The notes beneath the pieces are model-generated. The model was given only the letters and a program-made list of their open reading frames with translations. It was not told where the DNA came from and did no database searches. A stretch of DNA of 43,769 nucleotides from Pelagophyceae sp. CCMP2097. Taxonomy: Eukaryota; Sar; Pelagophyceae. Below are positions 12,301-21,463 of the stretch, piece after piece. Positions within the stretch are counted from its first letter, which is position 1. Each line of letters opens with the position of its first letter. A program made the translations under genes and the position numbers. The DNA is taken from positions 200,473 to 244,241 of the forward strand of contig MU657223.1 of NCBI GenBank assembly GCA_026770575.1, written 5' to 3'.

Positions 12301-14444
12301 ACGAAGACGCCGTGCGTTTCCGCGCCGCCGAGCCCGGCGAGCTTGTCTGCGAGCCACGCGGCCGCTCTTACGCGCTGCAGCGTTTCGTCGTCGCCGGCGC
12401 GCCGCAGCAACGAGAGGAGCCACGCTTCGTCGCCGAGCGCGGAAACGCAGGCCCGCGCCCCCTCGAGCGCGGCGAGGAGCCGGCGCGCGACGGAAGCGTC
12501 TGCGAGTCTTGGGAGGTCGCCGCGGGCTACTTTATCGTCCAAGTCCGCCTTTTCTCGCAAGCGCGCCGCCGCGGCGCGGACGTCGGCGGCTGTCGTACGG
12601 TCCGCGCGCGCGGCGCGCGCGGCCCGGGACCGCAAAGAGGTCTCCCAGCGCAGCGCGACGGACGCGCTCCTGCGCAGTGTTCGCAATTCGTCGAGCCCAG
12701 CTTCCGACGGCGGTGGCGCCGCCGCGTCGACGTCGCAGCCGTCGAGGAAGAACGCCCTTTCATCACCGACGAGCGCGGCGGAGCAGGCCTCTGCGAGCTG
12801 GGCGAGCGTGGAGGCCTCTGGAACGTTGACGAGCGCTAAATGGTCGGCATGCAACCCCAGCAAAGATGAAAGCGGCGGCGCCGCCTCTGCAAAGTGCGGC
12901 GAATCGCGCGCGGCGTTCGCGGCGTCTATCACGTCGAGCTCGCGCTGGATGCGGTCGTATCTCGCTTTCAGCCGTTTCGCGTTGGCGGCGAGGTCGGCCC
13001 GCGGGGCGGCGGCTACTTTATACGCCAAAGTCTCCACGGCCGACTCGAGTCTGCGGAACGAGGAGGCGTCGCCGGACCCGAGCGAGACGCAGAGTTCTCG
13101 GATACCCTCTGGCAGCTTCTGCCTCAGGACTTCCGTCGCCGCCTCCCCTTTGGACGTCACCAAGACCCGGCGCCCAGTGGCCAGGTAGTGGCAGATGACG
13201 TTTGCAATCGTATGCGTCTTGCCCGTGCCCGGCGGGCCGACGAGGACGGCGCAGCCTTCTCGCTCCAAAGTCGATATCACGGCCGCCTGCTGTTCGTTGG
13301 ACACAAGCCCGAAAAACGGCTCCTTCACCCGCGGCGCCTCTCGCGCGCCGAAGAGAAACGAGGCGGCGCTTTGTAGCCAGGCGAGGCCGCCGGTCTCGCG
13401 CGTTGGTGGGACGGAGGCATAAATCCCGGCGAGGCGCGCCAGCGCCGTCGGCAAACCGCCCGGCCCGAGTTTCCGCAGCGCGTCGGCCAAAGCGTCAGCG
13501 TCGCGCGAGACGCCGCGCTCGCCGGCCGAAGCGTCGCGGCAGAAGAGGACCAAGCAGTTGTGCACGCGAGGCGTGGCTCCCGCCGCGGTGTGCTTGTCAG
13601 AACCTTTCGAAAGGCTCGGCGGCCCGTCGACGTACTCGCCGTCGGCGCCCAGCAAGTGCGCGCATCTGCGTAATAAAGGCGCCCAGGCGTCTCGGTCCGT
13701 CGGCGCCGGCGCGGCGGAAGCGCCGCGGCCGACGAGGTGATAATCGGTGGCACACTTCTCCAGCTGCTGCGAGATGCTGTCTGCGTCGGGCACGCCCGTA
13801 AAGGGCCACAGAGCGGCGCCGCAGGCGTCGGCGGGCCGCACGACCAACGCGCCGTCGCTTGCGAGCTCGAGCGCCGCCGGCAGCAGCACCAAAGGGTGCT
13901 CCACGGCCACGCCCTCGCGCCGCCACCGCACGAGGCCGACGCCCACCGTGAGTTGGGCGCCGCGGCCCTCGCGCAGCGCCTCCTGCCGCACGGTGAAGAG
14001 AGCGGCGTACGTCGCGCGCGCTGCGGCGGCCGCGGCGTCGCCCGTGGCGTCGCCGTCCGCCGGCGGCCGCCGGAGCACGAGCCACGCATCGCCGGCGCCG
14101 CCGAGGTCGACGCATTTCGGCGGCAGCCTGCGCAGCGCCGCCTCATGCACGCAGAACTGGCCCGCCGCGTCGACGCTCGGGCCGGGCGGCGGGCCGTCGG
14201 TCGCGCGAGCACCCAGCGCCTTGATGTACGTCAGCAGGCCTACGTTTGCTGGTCACCGACGGGGTTGCGTGCGCTTCTTGGGCCACCGAGGACGCTCGTC
14301 GGGCAGCGGAAGGCCCCGGGGTTCTGTCTCGCTTGCCGCCCGTACAGAAGAGGCCCTCTCTTGCGACACGAAAATCTCTACGGGCGGTGCCTCACCGATC
14401 AGGCGCTCGCGCGCCTCGGCCTCGTCGTCTAGAGCGACGCGCAT
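9381..14444 (-). CDS. Large SF1 DNA/RNA helicase with C-terminal PD-(D/E)XK-like (MTES_1575/DUF559-type) domain
   Basis: Exons 14396-14444 and 9381-14239 join across a GTGAGG/GTAG intron to give 1635 residues. The N-terminal 200 residues (ERLIGLLTYIKALG, then TVGVGLVRWRREGV) match, from memory, the leader of large bacterial AAA/UvrD-like helicases. Helicase motifs follow: Walker A GPPGTGKTHT (about residue 350), DLVILDEASQSD (about 1080), LVVGDQKQVSPT, QHFRC, LQGDERDVVLLSL and NVALSRARDRMVLF. About 700 residues separate the Walker motifs, as in other long SF1 proteins. After the helicase comes a nuclease-fold segment (EGQLCSWL, LCLCVDGAGSAADH, GGWLFFRVWTAEWLLDRE). This resembles the Vsr/MTES-type domain, but the active-site residues look altered. 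The tail is basic and acidic low complexity, a likely nuclear signal. Role: nucleic-acid remodelling or defence; unproven. Confidence 0.85.
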
Positions 14445-14657
14445 ACCCGCGCGCCTCCCGGTCGAACGATTCGGCTTCCTGCTGGCCGCGGAATTTTACG
14501 AGGGTATGGCCGGGTATGACATTTTACTAGGTATTTACTGGGTATAACTTCATACTTCGCTGGCGATATCTCGCGTTCCGGAATCCCCTCCGGATCGCTC
14601 CGTCGTCGGCCTCTGCGCGGTCCCGCGTGCCTCCCCGGTCCCCGCGCGCCAGGCAGC

Positions 14658-15863
14658 ATGGTGTTCAAGGATCCGCGCAAGGCTTCCAAGCGCGCGGTGC
14701 GCGAAAAGGCCGTCGGCGACGCCTTTACGGCCGGTTTGACCTCCGGCTCGACGCGCGCCGCCTCCAAGCCCGATGCCGAGCTCTTCTTCGTCGACAACGC
14801 GGCGACGACGACGGACCGCAAGGCGAAGCGGCGCGTCAAGGCTGCGAAAGTTGTCGGCCATTCGAAGGTGGAGACGCTCCTCGTGGGCCGCCTCGCGGAC
14901 AAGGTCGTAAGCAAGCGCACGCGCGACGCTTCCATGCAGATGGAGAAGAAGCCGCCCGGCCGCAAGGCGAAGGCGGCGCTGCAGCGCGCCGCCGACGCCA
15001 AGCACGTGGGCTGGCAGGTGGCCGTGCAGAACGCGCACGAGCCGGCCATCGGCGACGACCTCTGGGCCGACGACGAGGAAGACGCGGGCCCCTATGCGAA
15101 AAAGGTCAAGGGCGGCGCCTCGCGGACGCAGTTCACGCGGCCCAAGGCCCTGGGCTCGCTCGGCGGCGTGGCCGTGCCGGGCCAGTCGTACAACCCGACG
15201 CTCGAGGCCCAGCAGCTCCTCGTGCAAGAGGGCACCGACATTCTGCACTCGAAGAAGAGGCAGGCCAAGGAGGACCGCAAGTGGTGGGAGCACCGCGCGG
15301 CGGTGTCGGCGGCGAACCAGGCGGCGCTGGAAGCCGGAGGCGAAGCGGCCATCGACGAGGCCAGCGACGACGACGCTGAGGCCGAGGTCGATGAGGCGGC
15401 GGGCCGCGGCCCGCTGCGCCAAAAGGAGAAGTTTACGAAAGCGAAGCGTAACAAGATGAAGCGCGCGCGCGAGGCGGAAGTCGACCTCCGGGGCCGCAAG
15501 GCGGTCAAGGTGCTCCGCGTCGACTTGGACCACGCGCGCAAGATCCGCAAGGAGCTCGAGGCGGAGACGGCGGCCAACGAGCAGATGCGCCTTGAAACAG
15601 AAGAGGCGAAGAAGGCCACTTTGGCCGCGGGCCCCGTGCGCACCGAGCCGCGCGCCGTCGGCCTCTCCGACGAGCTCTCGGGTGAGCTGCGTTCGACGCG
15701 CGCGGTGCAGAACCCGGGCTCCGTGCTCCTGGAGCTGCAGCAGGGCTGCAAGATGTTGCACGCGGCGGTGAAGAAGGTGCGCGAGCTCAAGAAGAAGCGC
15801 CTCAAGTACCGCGGCGCCAAGTACATCCAGCGCTACCGCACGCCCTTCGAGGCGCCCGCGTAA
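14658..15863 (+). CDS. NOP53: Ribosome biogenesis protein NOP53 (GLTSCR2 family)
   Basis: NOP53 is a nucleolar factor that recruits the exosome/Mtr4 to pre-60S particles for ITS2 removal. This intronless frame of 401 residues is rich in lysine, arginine and alanine. Family hallmarks are a DAELFFVDN segment near the N-terminus, VPGQSYNPTLEAQQLL in the middle, an EDRKWWEHRAA stretch, the Arg/Lys-rich KEKFTKAKRNKMKRARE, and a C-terminal half ending KKRLKYRGAKYIQRY. Length fits the family (about 400-480). The ATG at 14658 opens with MVFKDPRKASKRA, a typical basic start. The gene is head-to-head with the helicase, with 213 bp between start codons. Nothing looks damaged. Confidence 0.9.
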   Translation: MVFKDPRKASKRAVREKAVGDAFTAGLTSGSTRAASKPDAELFFVDNAATTTDRKAKRRVKAAKVVGHSKVETLLVGRLADKVVSKRTRDASMQMEKKPPGRKAKAALQRAADAKHVGWQVAVQNAHEPAIGDDLWADDEEDAGPYAKKVKGGASRTQFTRPKALGSLGGVAVPGQSYNPTLEAQQLLVQEGTDILHSKKRQAKEDRKWWEHRAAVSAANQAALEAGGEAAIDEASDDDAEAEVDEAAGRGPLRQKEKFTKAKRNKMKRAREAEVDLRGRKAVKVLRVDLDHARKIRKELEAETAANEQMRLETEEAKKATLAAGPVRTEPRAVGLSDELSGELRSTRAVQNPGSVLLELQQGCKMLHAAVKKVRELKKKRLKYRGAKYIQRYRTPFEAPA

Positions 15864-16013
15864 ACGCAGCCGCGCTCCGGCCCCGACGAATAAAGGAATT
15901 CCTTTGTAATACAACTTCGGTGGCCCTTCTGGAAACGAGCCCTTGCGGCGACGCGGAGAGTCGGGGGCGGGTCGCGAAGAGAGTCCCGAGAAGGGACAGA
16001 CAACGGGGGCGAT

Positions 16014-17008
16014 TTAGGACAAAAAAACAAAGAGGACCACCCCGAGCGCGGTGGCGGCGGCGGCTTTTGGTTTTGCGGCGTCGATTGAAGAGGCGCTGCA
16101 TGCCGCGTCCCAGACATCATCGTCTGCCTTTGGGCAGTTCAATTCGCACTCTGCCAAGAGTTGCGTATAAATGACGTCGCCGTCGCAGTAAAGGCCGCGG
16201 AGGCAGCGGATCGCGTCGGGGTACGCGTACGTCGCCGCCTTGCCGCGAATAGCGCAGCACCTCTTGTCGTCCGCGCCTTCGGTCATGCCGCCGAGCGTGC
16301 AGTCGGGCGCGACGTTGAACGAGACGTTCGTCCGCATGTCCGCGACGCACTGCCGCGCCGCGGCGATGGGGCAACCGACGCACGAGTTGAAAAAGGGGAC
16401 CTAGAGTCACTTCCTAGAGTCACTTCCCATAGGAACTTCCTCCCGAAGCCTGCCGCGACGACGCGGGTACGCACGCGGCCGCCGCCGTTTTGGATGCATC
16501 TCGAGCCTTCGACTGTGAAGAGTCTGCGCGCGCGGAAGAAGAGCGAACCGTCGGCGGCGGCGCCATCGTCCGTGGGGCCGGCGGCGGCGTCCGCGGCGTC
16601 GGCGGCGGCGTCGAAGGAGCTCGCGGCCATCACCGGTGCGAACCACTGCTTGACCGAATGCGCGCGGAAGAAGAGCGACCCGTCGGCGGCGCCGCCGTCG
16701 TCCGTGGAGCCGCCGGCGTTGTCTGTTTCGTCGTCGGCGGCGGCGTCGGAGGGCTTCGCGGCCGCCGTCGGGGCGAACCATTGCTTGACCGCGTCATCAA
16801 CTTCGAACCGCTCGTTTAAGTTGGGACGCGTCTTCGCACCCTTTGAAGAAGCCCGCAGCTTCGGCTCGCCCGTAGCGCCCAGCACCAACGACGCGGCGCA
16901 GAGGCCCGCCAGGAAGAGCATCCAAGCGCGGCGCCACCTTTTACGTTGGGGTTCTTTCTCTATCGTTCTTTCATATCGACCGGAGCTGCCCCGTGGCGAC
17001 TTGATCAA
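16014..17008 (-). CDS. Secreted or GPI-anchored cysteine-rich protein with duplicated module
   Basis: I do not recognise a family. Exons 16475-17008 and 16014-16400 join in phase 0 across a 74-nt GTGCGT/CTAG intron, giving up to 306 residues. A hydrophobic N-terminal helix (MLFLAGLCAASLVLGATG, from 16921) is either a signal peptide or, with the upstream basic stretch, a type II anchor. The first exon holds two tandem copies of a roughly 48-residue unit. Each begins VKQWFAP and ends DGSLFFRA. The second exon is a cysteine-rich domain (NSCVGCPIAA, KRCCAIRG, RCLRGLYCDG, ECELNCP). It ends in small residues and a short hydrophobic tail (AAAATALGVVLFVFLS), which looks like a GPI-anchor signal. The likely location is the cell surface. 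Function unknown. Confidence 0.6.
16505..16790 (-). repeat. Tandem ~150-bp coding duplication
   Basis: Two copies of a GC-rich unit start near 16510 and 16655. Each contains GCGCGCGGAAGAAGAGCGA followed by a long alanine/aspartate-coding stretch. Their close DNA-level similarity indicates a recent duplication inside the secreted-protein exon. Confidence 0.65.
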
Positions 17009-17204
17009 ATCTTTTTAAAAAAGCTTGTGGGTCCCTTTACAACTAATACAAGGGATCTATTACAAGAGCGCGCCGGAGGCACACGGAGGACCCGACTTCG
17101 AGCGAAGGATACAGACAAATCCCATTGCAATGCCCACGTAGGAATCCTAAATAATTAAATAATTAAATATTTAACTAATCGCTGAACCTTTAAATCCTCC
17201 TTTT

Positions 17205-17800
17205 TTATATTAGGGAGGTTCACTTTTTCTAACCAGTTTCTAACTCGACCAGTTTCTAACTAGAAACTGGTAATAGAAAAAGTGAACCTCGGGGTTCAGG
17301 CGATAGTTGGAAAAACTTTATGGAGTTAGAGCCAAGCCGACCGGGCTGCGCGCATCTCCTTCTCCGGCCGATGCGCCCCGCGCGCTCAGATCCGTCAGAC
17401 TCGACGAAGGGAAATATAACGCACTTGCGTTCAACGGCGAGTCAACGGCCCCCAATCGACCGGCCGCGGGCGCCTCGATGGAGGCCGCGGCACGATCGGC
17501 CGCCTCCCCCGCTTTGGCGGCGCGCCGGCACCGCCGCGCGTCGCGCGCGCGCTGCGCGGCGGACCTGGGCGCGCCCCGCCCACGGGCGTTCGCGATAAGT
17601 CCGTTCAACCCTCTCTTTTCCTGTTATGCAAGGTCAGTTCGACGCAAATACACGAGTTTCTAACTAGTTAGAAACTCGAATTTTCTACCAGCCAGGTAGA
17701 AATCTGGAGTTTCTAACTAGTTTCTAACTGGTTTGACGCAATTACACGAGTTTCTAACCAGTTTCTAACTAGGTAGAAAAAAGTGAACCTCTCTATTATA
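17205..17800. mobile_element. Inverted-repeat element with GAGGTTCACTTTTTCTA ends
   Basis: A copy of GAGGTTCACTTTTTCTA starts near 17214, and its reverse complement ends near 17792; the neighbouring bases are also partly matched. A second reverse copy near 17271-17287 makes a compact hairpin with the left end. The AGTTTCTAACT motif and its complement recur at both ends. The GC-rich middle (17300-17640) has open frames but none I believe. This looks like a nonautonomous DNA element or foldback repeat, perhaps one inside another. Target duplications are unclear. Confidence 0.5.
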
Positions 17801-17809
17801 TATTTCTTA

Positions 17810-18290
17810 CAGCACTTTCCAGCTAAAAAGAATCATGCCAAGTAAATACCAAAGTAAGTATCTGCCAAAGTAAGTATCAAGTAAAGTATTGTTTCGCAGC
17901 GCCCGCGCGCTCCCCCGAAGTCGGGAGTGGCGCATTCGACGCGCCGCGTCGCGGGCAATACTTTGTCCCAAAGGTTTACCAACGCTGCGCGTGTGCGCCG
18001 CCCGGAGTGTGAGATACAGAAATGGGAAGAGAAAAAAGTATTAAATACTTTACTTAAAAGTTTCCGATACTTTTCCCGAGCTGTTTCGCACACTCCGGGC
18101 GGCGCACACGCGCAGCGTTGGTAAACCTTTGGTACAACGTGTTGCCCGCGACACGGCGCGTCGAATGCGCCACTCCCGACTTCGGGGGAGCGCGCGGGCG
18201 ATGCGAAGCAATACTTTACTTGATACTTACTTTGGCAGATACTTACTTTGGTATTTACTTGGCATGATTCTTTTTAGCTTGAAAGTGCTG
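17810..18290. mobile_element. 481-bp palindromic MITE-like element flanked by TA
   Basis: The left arm 17810 to about 18020 and the right arm about 18085-18290 are reverse complements with only about eight mismatches by eye, around 96 percent identical. They enclose a loop of roughly 65 bases. The ends are CAGCACTTTC and its complement, and both flanks are the dinucleotide TA. That fits a Tc1/mariner-like MITE. The arms combine an AT-rich outer part with AGTAAGTAT motifs and a GC-rich inner part. No protein is encoded. Confidence 0.65.
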
Positions 18291-18323
18291 TATTGAGCTA
18301 GGAATTCCTACTAGGAATTCCTA

Positions 18324-18432
18324 GTATTTCTTTTTTTCTTTTTTTTGCGGCCGACCAGATTCGAACCTGTGACCAAAAACTTCTTCTATGATGATTCCAA
18401 TGAGGCTCCTGCTCGACCAACACTCCCAATTT
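18324..18432 (-). mobile_element. tRNA-like, A-tailed unit (SINE or tRNA retropseudogene)
   Basis: On the minus strand, 18408-18419 reads TGGTCGAGCAGG, a perfect Pol III A box. 18355-18367 reads GGTTCGAATCTGG, a near-perfect B box. They are 40 nt apart, normal for tRNA. The would-be acceptor stem does not pair, and the sequence after the B box runs into an A-rich tail (18327-18346) rather than a T terminator. That favours a tRNA-derived retroposon over a working tRNA gene. Confidence 0.45.
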
Positions 18433-18850
18433 TAGCAATCGCATCAACCACCAATCGCTGAATCGGCCGAGTTGCTGCCCTTTTCTTCCCGAAGGTGGAA
18501 CTTCACGGATTTACCCGGGGACAGACAGACGGAAGGACGGGTCCACGGACAGACAGACGGAAGGACGGACAGACAAAATTGCCCCTGGTAATCCCTCAAT
18601 CAAAGGACCCGAAGGGCCCTTGCCGTAAACTGACGTTGATTAACGGCAAGACCCTCCCGTCGGGTCCTAAAAAAAAGGAGGATGGAATCAAGTCGCCATG
18701 GGGCAGGAGTCCGACTCCGATCGGGGGCAGGGCGAGGGCGTCAGGGGCAGGCAGGCGCATTGTCGACAGGCGACCGCGAGCGCACGCCGGCGCGTCTCCT
18801 CGGCGAGGGCCCTTCTGCGGTCCCTTTGGCGCTGCCCACCCGCGACCACC
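18433..18850. repeat. Short tandem repeats and a long hairpin upstream of membrane-protein gene
   Basis: A GACAGACAGACGGAAGGACG unit is repeated around 18522-18578. Further on, 18604-18627 and 18642-18668 form an imperfect inverted repeat. Its arms hold AGGACCCGAAGGGCCCTTGCC and its rough complement, followed by a run of A. The hairpin may lie in the 5' UTR of the gene at 18851 or be another small mobile element. I see no gene in this stretch. Confidence 0.5.
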
Positions 18851-19394
18851 ATGGGGATCCCCGACGCGAACATCCCCATGTTCATCTTGCATCTCATCCT
18901 CGCCGTCCTCGCGACGGCGATCTGGGTCCTCTGCTCGCCGATCGTCGACGGCGGCTTCCCGACGCATATTCAAGCGTGGATCGTGTTCGAGCTCGCCCTC
19001 TCGCTCGCGCAGACCATCTATGGCGCCCTCGCCGCGGCCATCGACGCGCGAGACACGTCGTCAGTGCACCCTTTATGCGCGGCCTCGGAAGGACGATGCC
19101 CGCGCCGCAGGTTTTATGAGCGAAGGGCCGAAACGTTTCTCATCGTCGACGTCGTGCTGATGATGATGAACGTCGGCACCGCAGTCACCGGCGCCATGTG
19201 AGTCCGCATCGCAGAGGCCTTCGAAGGGGGTCGGGAGGCACCCGGAGCGGATCGGGAACGCGCACAGCTACTGGCGCAACGGGTCCGAGGATCGCCAGCT
19301 CATCTTCGACGTCGTCGTCATCCTCTCCTGGGCGACGCTCGTCACGCTCGCGTTCATCGGCTTCCAAGACCGAGCCCAGACCGTGTCCTACTAG
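18851..19394 (+). CDS. Small four-span membrane protein, unknown family
   Basis: The ATG at 18851 sits in an excellent context (CCACCATGG). Exons 18851-19197 and 19238-19394 are joined by a 40-nt GTGAGT intron, giving 167 residues. Four hydrophobic segments are visible: MFILHLILAVLATAIWVL, IVFELALSLAQTIYGALAA, LIVDVVLMMMNVGTAVTG and LIFDVVVILSWATLVTLAF. The loop between the second and third spans (about 19048-19101) could itself be a 54-nt in-frame intron, which would shorten the protein by 18 residues. The four-span layout is loosely MARVEL- or tetraspan-like, but I cannot name a family. The upstream region is the repeat island, so its promoter may contain mobile-element sequence. Confidence 0.6.
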
Positions 19395-19673
19395 CACGGC
19401 GGCGCCGCAGGCGACGAGCGCGGGAGCGCTGCCGTCGGGCGCTGCAGAGACTGCCGCCCAATCGGATACTGCCTCAGTCAAATCGTACATGTAAAAAACG
19501 ACTCTTGAGATCCACGTCGAGGCGACGCCCTCGGCCGCTCCTCTGTCCACCCGACGCGCGGCAGCCAGCAACGAGAGAGCTGCACTTTCGGGACAGCTGC
19601 TTCAAAATTCAAATCGGGAATGTTCCGACTTCTCGCGGGCCCGTGATTGCCAGATCCGCAGAGCTTCGTCGCC

Positions 19674-20496
19674 ATGGCGTGGATCGGGCGCGGGTCGATT
19701 TCCAAGTACCTCCCCAAGCCCATCGCCGACTTCGTGAGCCTCGCGCGCCGCCCCTCGCCCCGGACGGTAAATGACTCGGAAATCATTAGTTCCACAACCT
19801 GCAGTACAACCCGGCCAAGCCGCACCTCATGGAGCCGGGCCCAAAGGCGAACCAGACGGTGCGGGGAAACACACACTCACCGCCGCCACAAAGCGGCGGT
19901 CGTCCCGCGCGCTTTCGTTCTTTCTTGTCATTGTCGCCGCTCGCGTAGTTCGAGGGCGTGCCGCGCATCAAGGGCTACCGCAACCCTGCGCCGGGTTCGC
20001 GGCCGCCGCCGGTCATTCCGCTGGTGGAGGACCCGGACATGATCTTCGACACGAAGTTTTATAGTCGGGACACGACGCACCACGAGCGGGAACGGCTCCT
20101 CATCGTCTCGAAGAAGTTCCTCGACCCGGACGTCCTGGCGACTTTGGAAGAGGGCGCGAAGCCGAAACCCGTGCAGTGGGAGGGGTCCGACGGCCAGTTT
20201 GGGAACCCGGCCGTCTTAGAGTACGACCCAACGGGTTTAAGGTCGGCCATGACCGCGACGCACAAGGTGCGGTGACGAGGAGGATCGACGAGGAGCTTCG
20301 AGAGGGGCTTGGAACCCTTCTCTAGGCTTTGGACGAGGCCCTGGACGCGCGCGAGCCGACGCAGCTGCCGACGTACGCGTGGGAGCCCGACACGGACGCC
20401 ATCGTCGCCTTTGCAAAAGCAAACGACATACCCATCCCGCCCGGCGCGCCCATGAAGTGGAAAGTGCCAAAACGCGCCAAGATTGCGTCGTGGTAG
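19674..20496 (+). CDS. Conserved-looking protein of unknown function
   Basis: Four exons with consistent phases: 19674-19733 (or -19766), 19790-19858, 19949-20266 and 20326-20496. The product is about 205 (or 216) residues. It begins MAWIGRGSISKYLPKPIADF and continues with LMEPGPKANQTFEGVPRIKG, a proline-rich stretch and an acidic/charged segment (FDTKFYSRDTTHHERERLLI). The basic end is KWKVPKRAKIASW. There is no transmembrane helix or catalytic motif. The short basic N-terminus would fit a mitochondrial or structural subunit, but I cannot assign a family. The first intron is ambiguous: a 56-nt GTGAGC intron or a 23-nt GTAAAT intron both keep the frame. It is codirectional with the membrane-protein gene upstream. 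Confidence 0.6.
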
Positions 20497-20818
20497 ACCG
20501 CCGAAACGCAAAGGCACCTCGCCACTGCGCCAGCGTGCGCGACAAGGAAGGCGGACCCGCGCGCGGCAAAGGAGGATTCCGGAGGCAGGCCTAACGAGCT
20601 CCAGTCGGGAGAGGGGCCGGGTCACGGTTATATGTATAACACTGTTGATCATACTCATGCGACAACCCGGTACGTGCGCGGGTTTGGACTCGTCCGAACA
20701 AATCGACGCTGCCCCGGGAAACCCGGCAGCTACGCAGCCGTATGGTGGACTTATCGCAAGAGCGAGGCCGGCGTTGGTCGAGACACGAGCTGAAGTCAGA
20801 GGCGCATGATCCATAACA
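20497..20818. other. Convergent intergenic gap
   Basis: A 322-bp gap between two gene 3' ends. I see no gene, RNA or clear repeat in it. Confidence 0.4.
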
Positions 20819-21415
20819 TTAGAATGCGGCGACCCAGAGCCGCGCCGTCCCGTCTTCGCTACCCGTCACGATGCGCTTGCCGTCCGGCGAGAACGCGCAG
20901 CTCATGACGGCGCGGGTGTGCCCCTCGCGCGTCTGCAGCAGTGCGCCCGTCTCGGCGTACCAGAGCCGCGCCGTCTTTTCGAAGCTCGCCGTCGCGACGC
21001 GCTTGCCGTCGGGCGAGAACGCGCAGCTCCTGACGCCTCTGGTGTGTTCCTCGAGCGTCTGCAGCAGCGCGCCCGTCTCGGCGTCCCAGAGCCGCGACGT
21101 CTCGTCTTTGCTCGCCGTCGCGATGCGCTTGCCGTCGGGCGAGAACGCGCAGCTCGTGACGTAGCCGGTGTGCCCTTTGATGATTGCCGTGCCTTTCAGG
21201 ATGCGGTCGTCCCAGATGAGTTTACGCACGACCGGCACCACATCCCGCGCGTCTCGAGCGACTTGCTTCGTCACGAGAAGCGCGCGCGCGGATGCCGCCA
21301 GCAGCAGGATGGGCGTGACCAGATCGCGCTGCTCGAACACGTCGAGTGCCACTCGATGCGCACGATCATTGGGCGGGGCAGCGGCGGCGTCCATCCCGGG
21401 GCCCGGGTGTCGCAT
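20819..21415 (-). CDS. Short WD40-repeat protein
   Basis: The frame gives about 199 residues from the ATG at 21415. The N-terminal 80 residues contain a hydrophobic patch (LVTPILLLAASARALLV) and no named domain. Three WD40 repeats follow. Each has the core SCAFSPDGKR and T.S.D/E.T.RLW, and they are nearly identical in DNA. Such homogeneous repeats resemble bacterial-type or freshly amplified WD40 arrays rather than an old propeller. Three blades cannot close a seven-blade ring, so this may be a fragment of a longer gene. A hAT-like MITE begins 48 bp upstream of the ATG. Without the insertion the frame stays open further upstream, so the original start could have been earlier. Confidence 0.6.
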   Translation of the reverse strand: MRHPGPGMDAAAAPPNDRAHRVALDVFEQRDLVTPILLLAASARALLVTKQVARDARDVVPVVRKLIWDDRILKGTAIIKGHTGYVTSCAFSPDGKRIATASKDETSRLWDAETGALLQTLEEHTRGVRSCAFSPDGKRVATASFEKTARLWYAETGALLQTREGHTRAVMSCAFSPDGKRIVTGSEDGTARLWVAAF

Positions 21416-21463
21416 GCACGCGGCGTGCTGCTGCGCGCGACGCGTAAATAGGTCCACCTGAGT

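Noticed and set aside
10897..13422. Long plus-strand frames opposite the helicase gene
   Set aside because: They are antisense shadows of the 1635-residue helicase, whose motifs are all in the minus frame.
17307..17663. 118-codon plus-strand frame inside the inverted-repeat element
   Set aside because: Composition is typical of random GC-rich DNA, and the end runs into the AGTTTCTAACT repeats. It has no similarity to a transposase.
19198..19216. 19-nt GTGAGT...GAG intron in the membrane-protein gene
   Set aside because: It keeps the frame, but a 40-nt intron ending at 19237 does too and is within the size range of other introns here.
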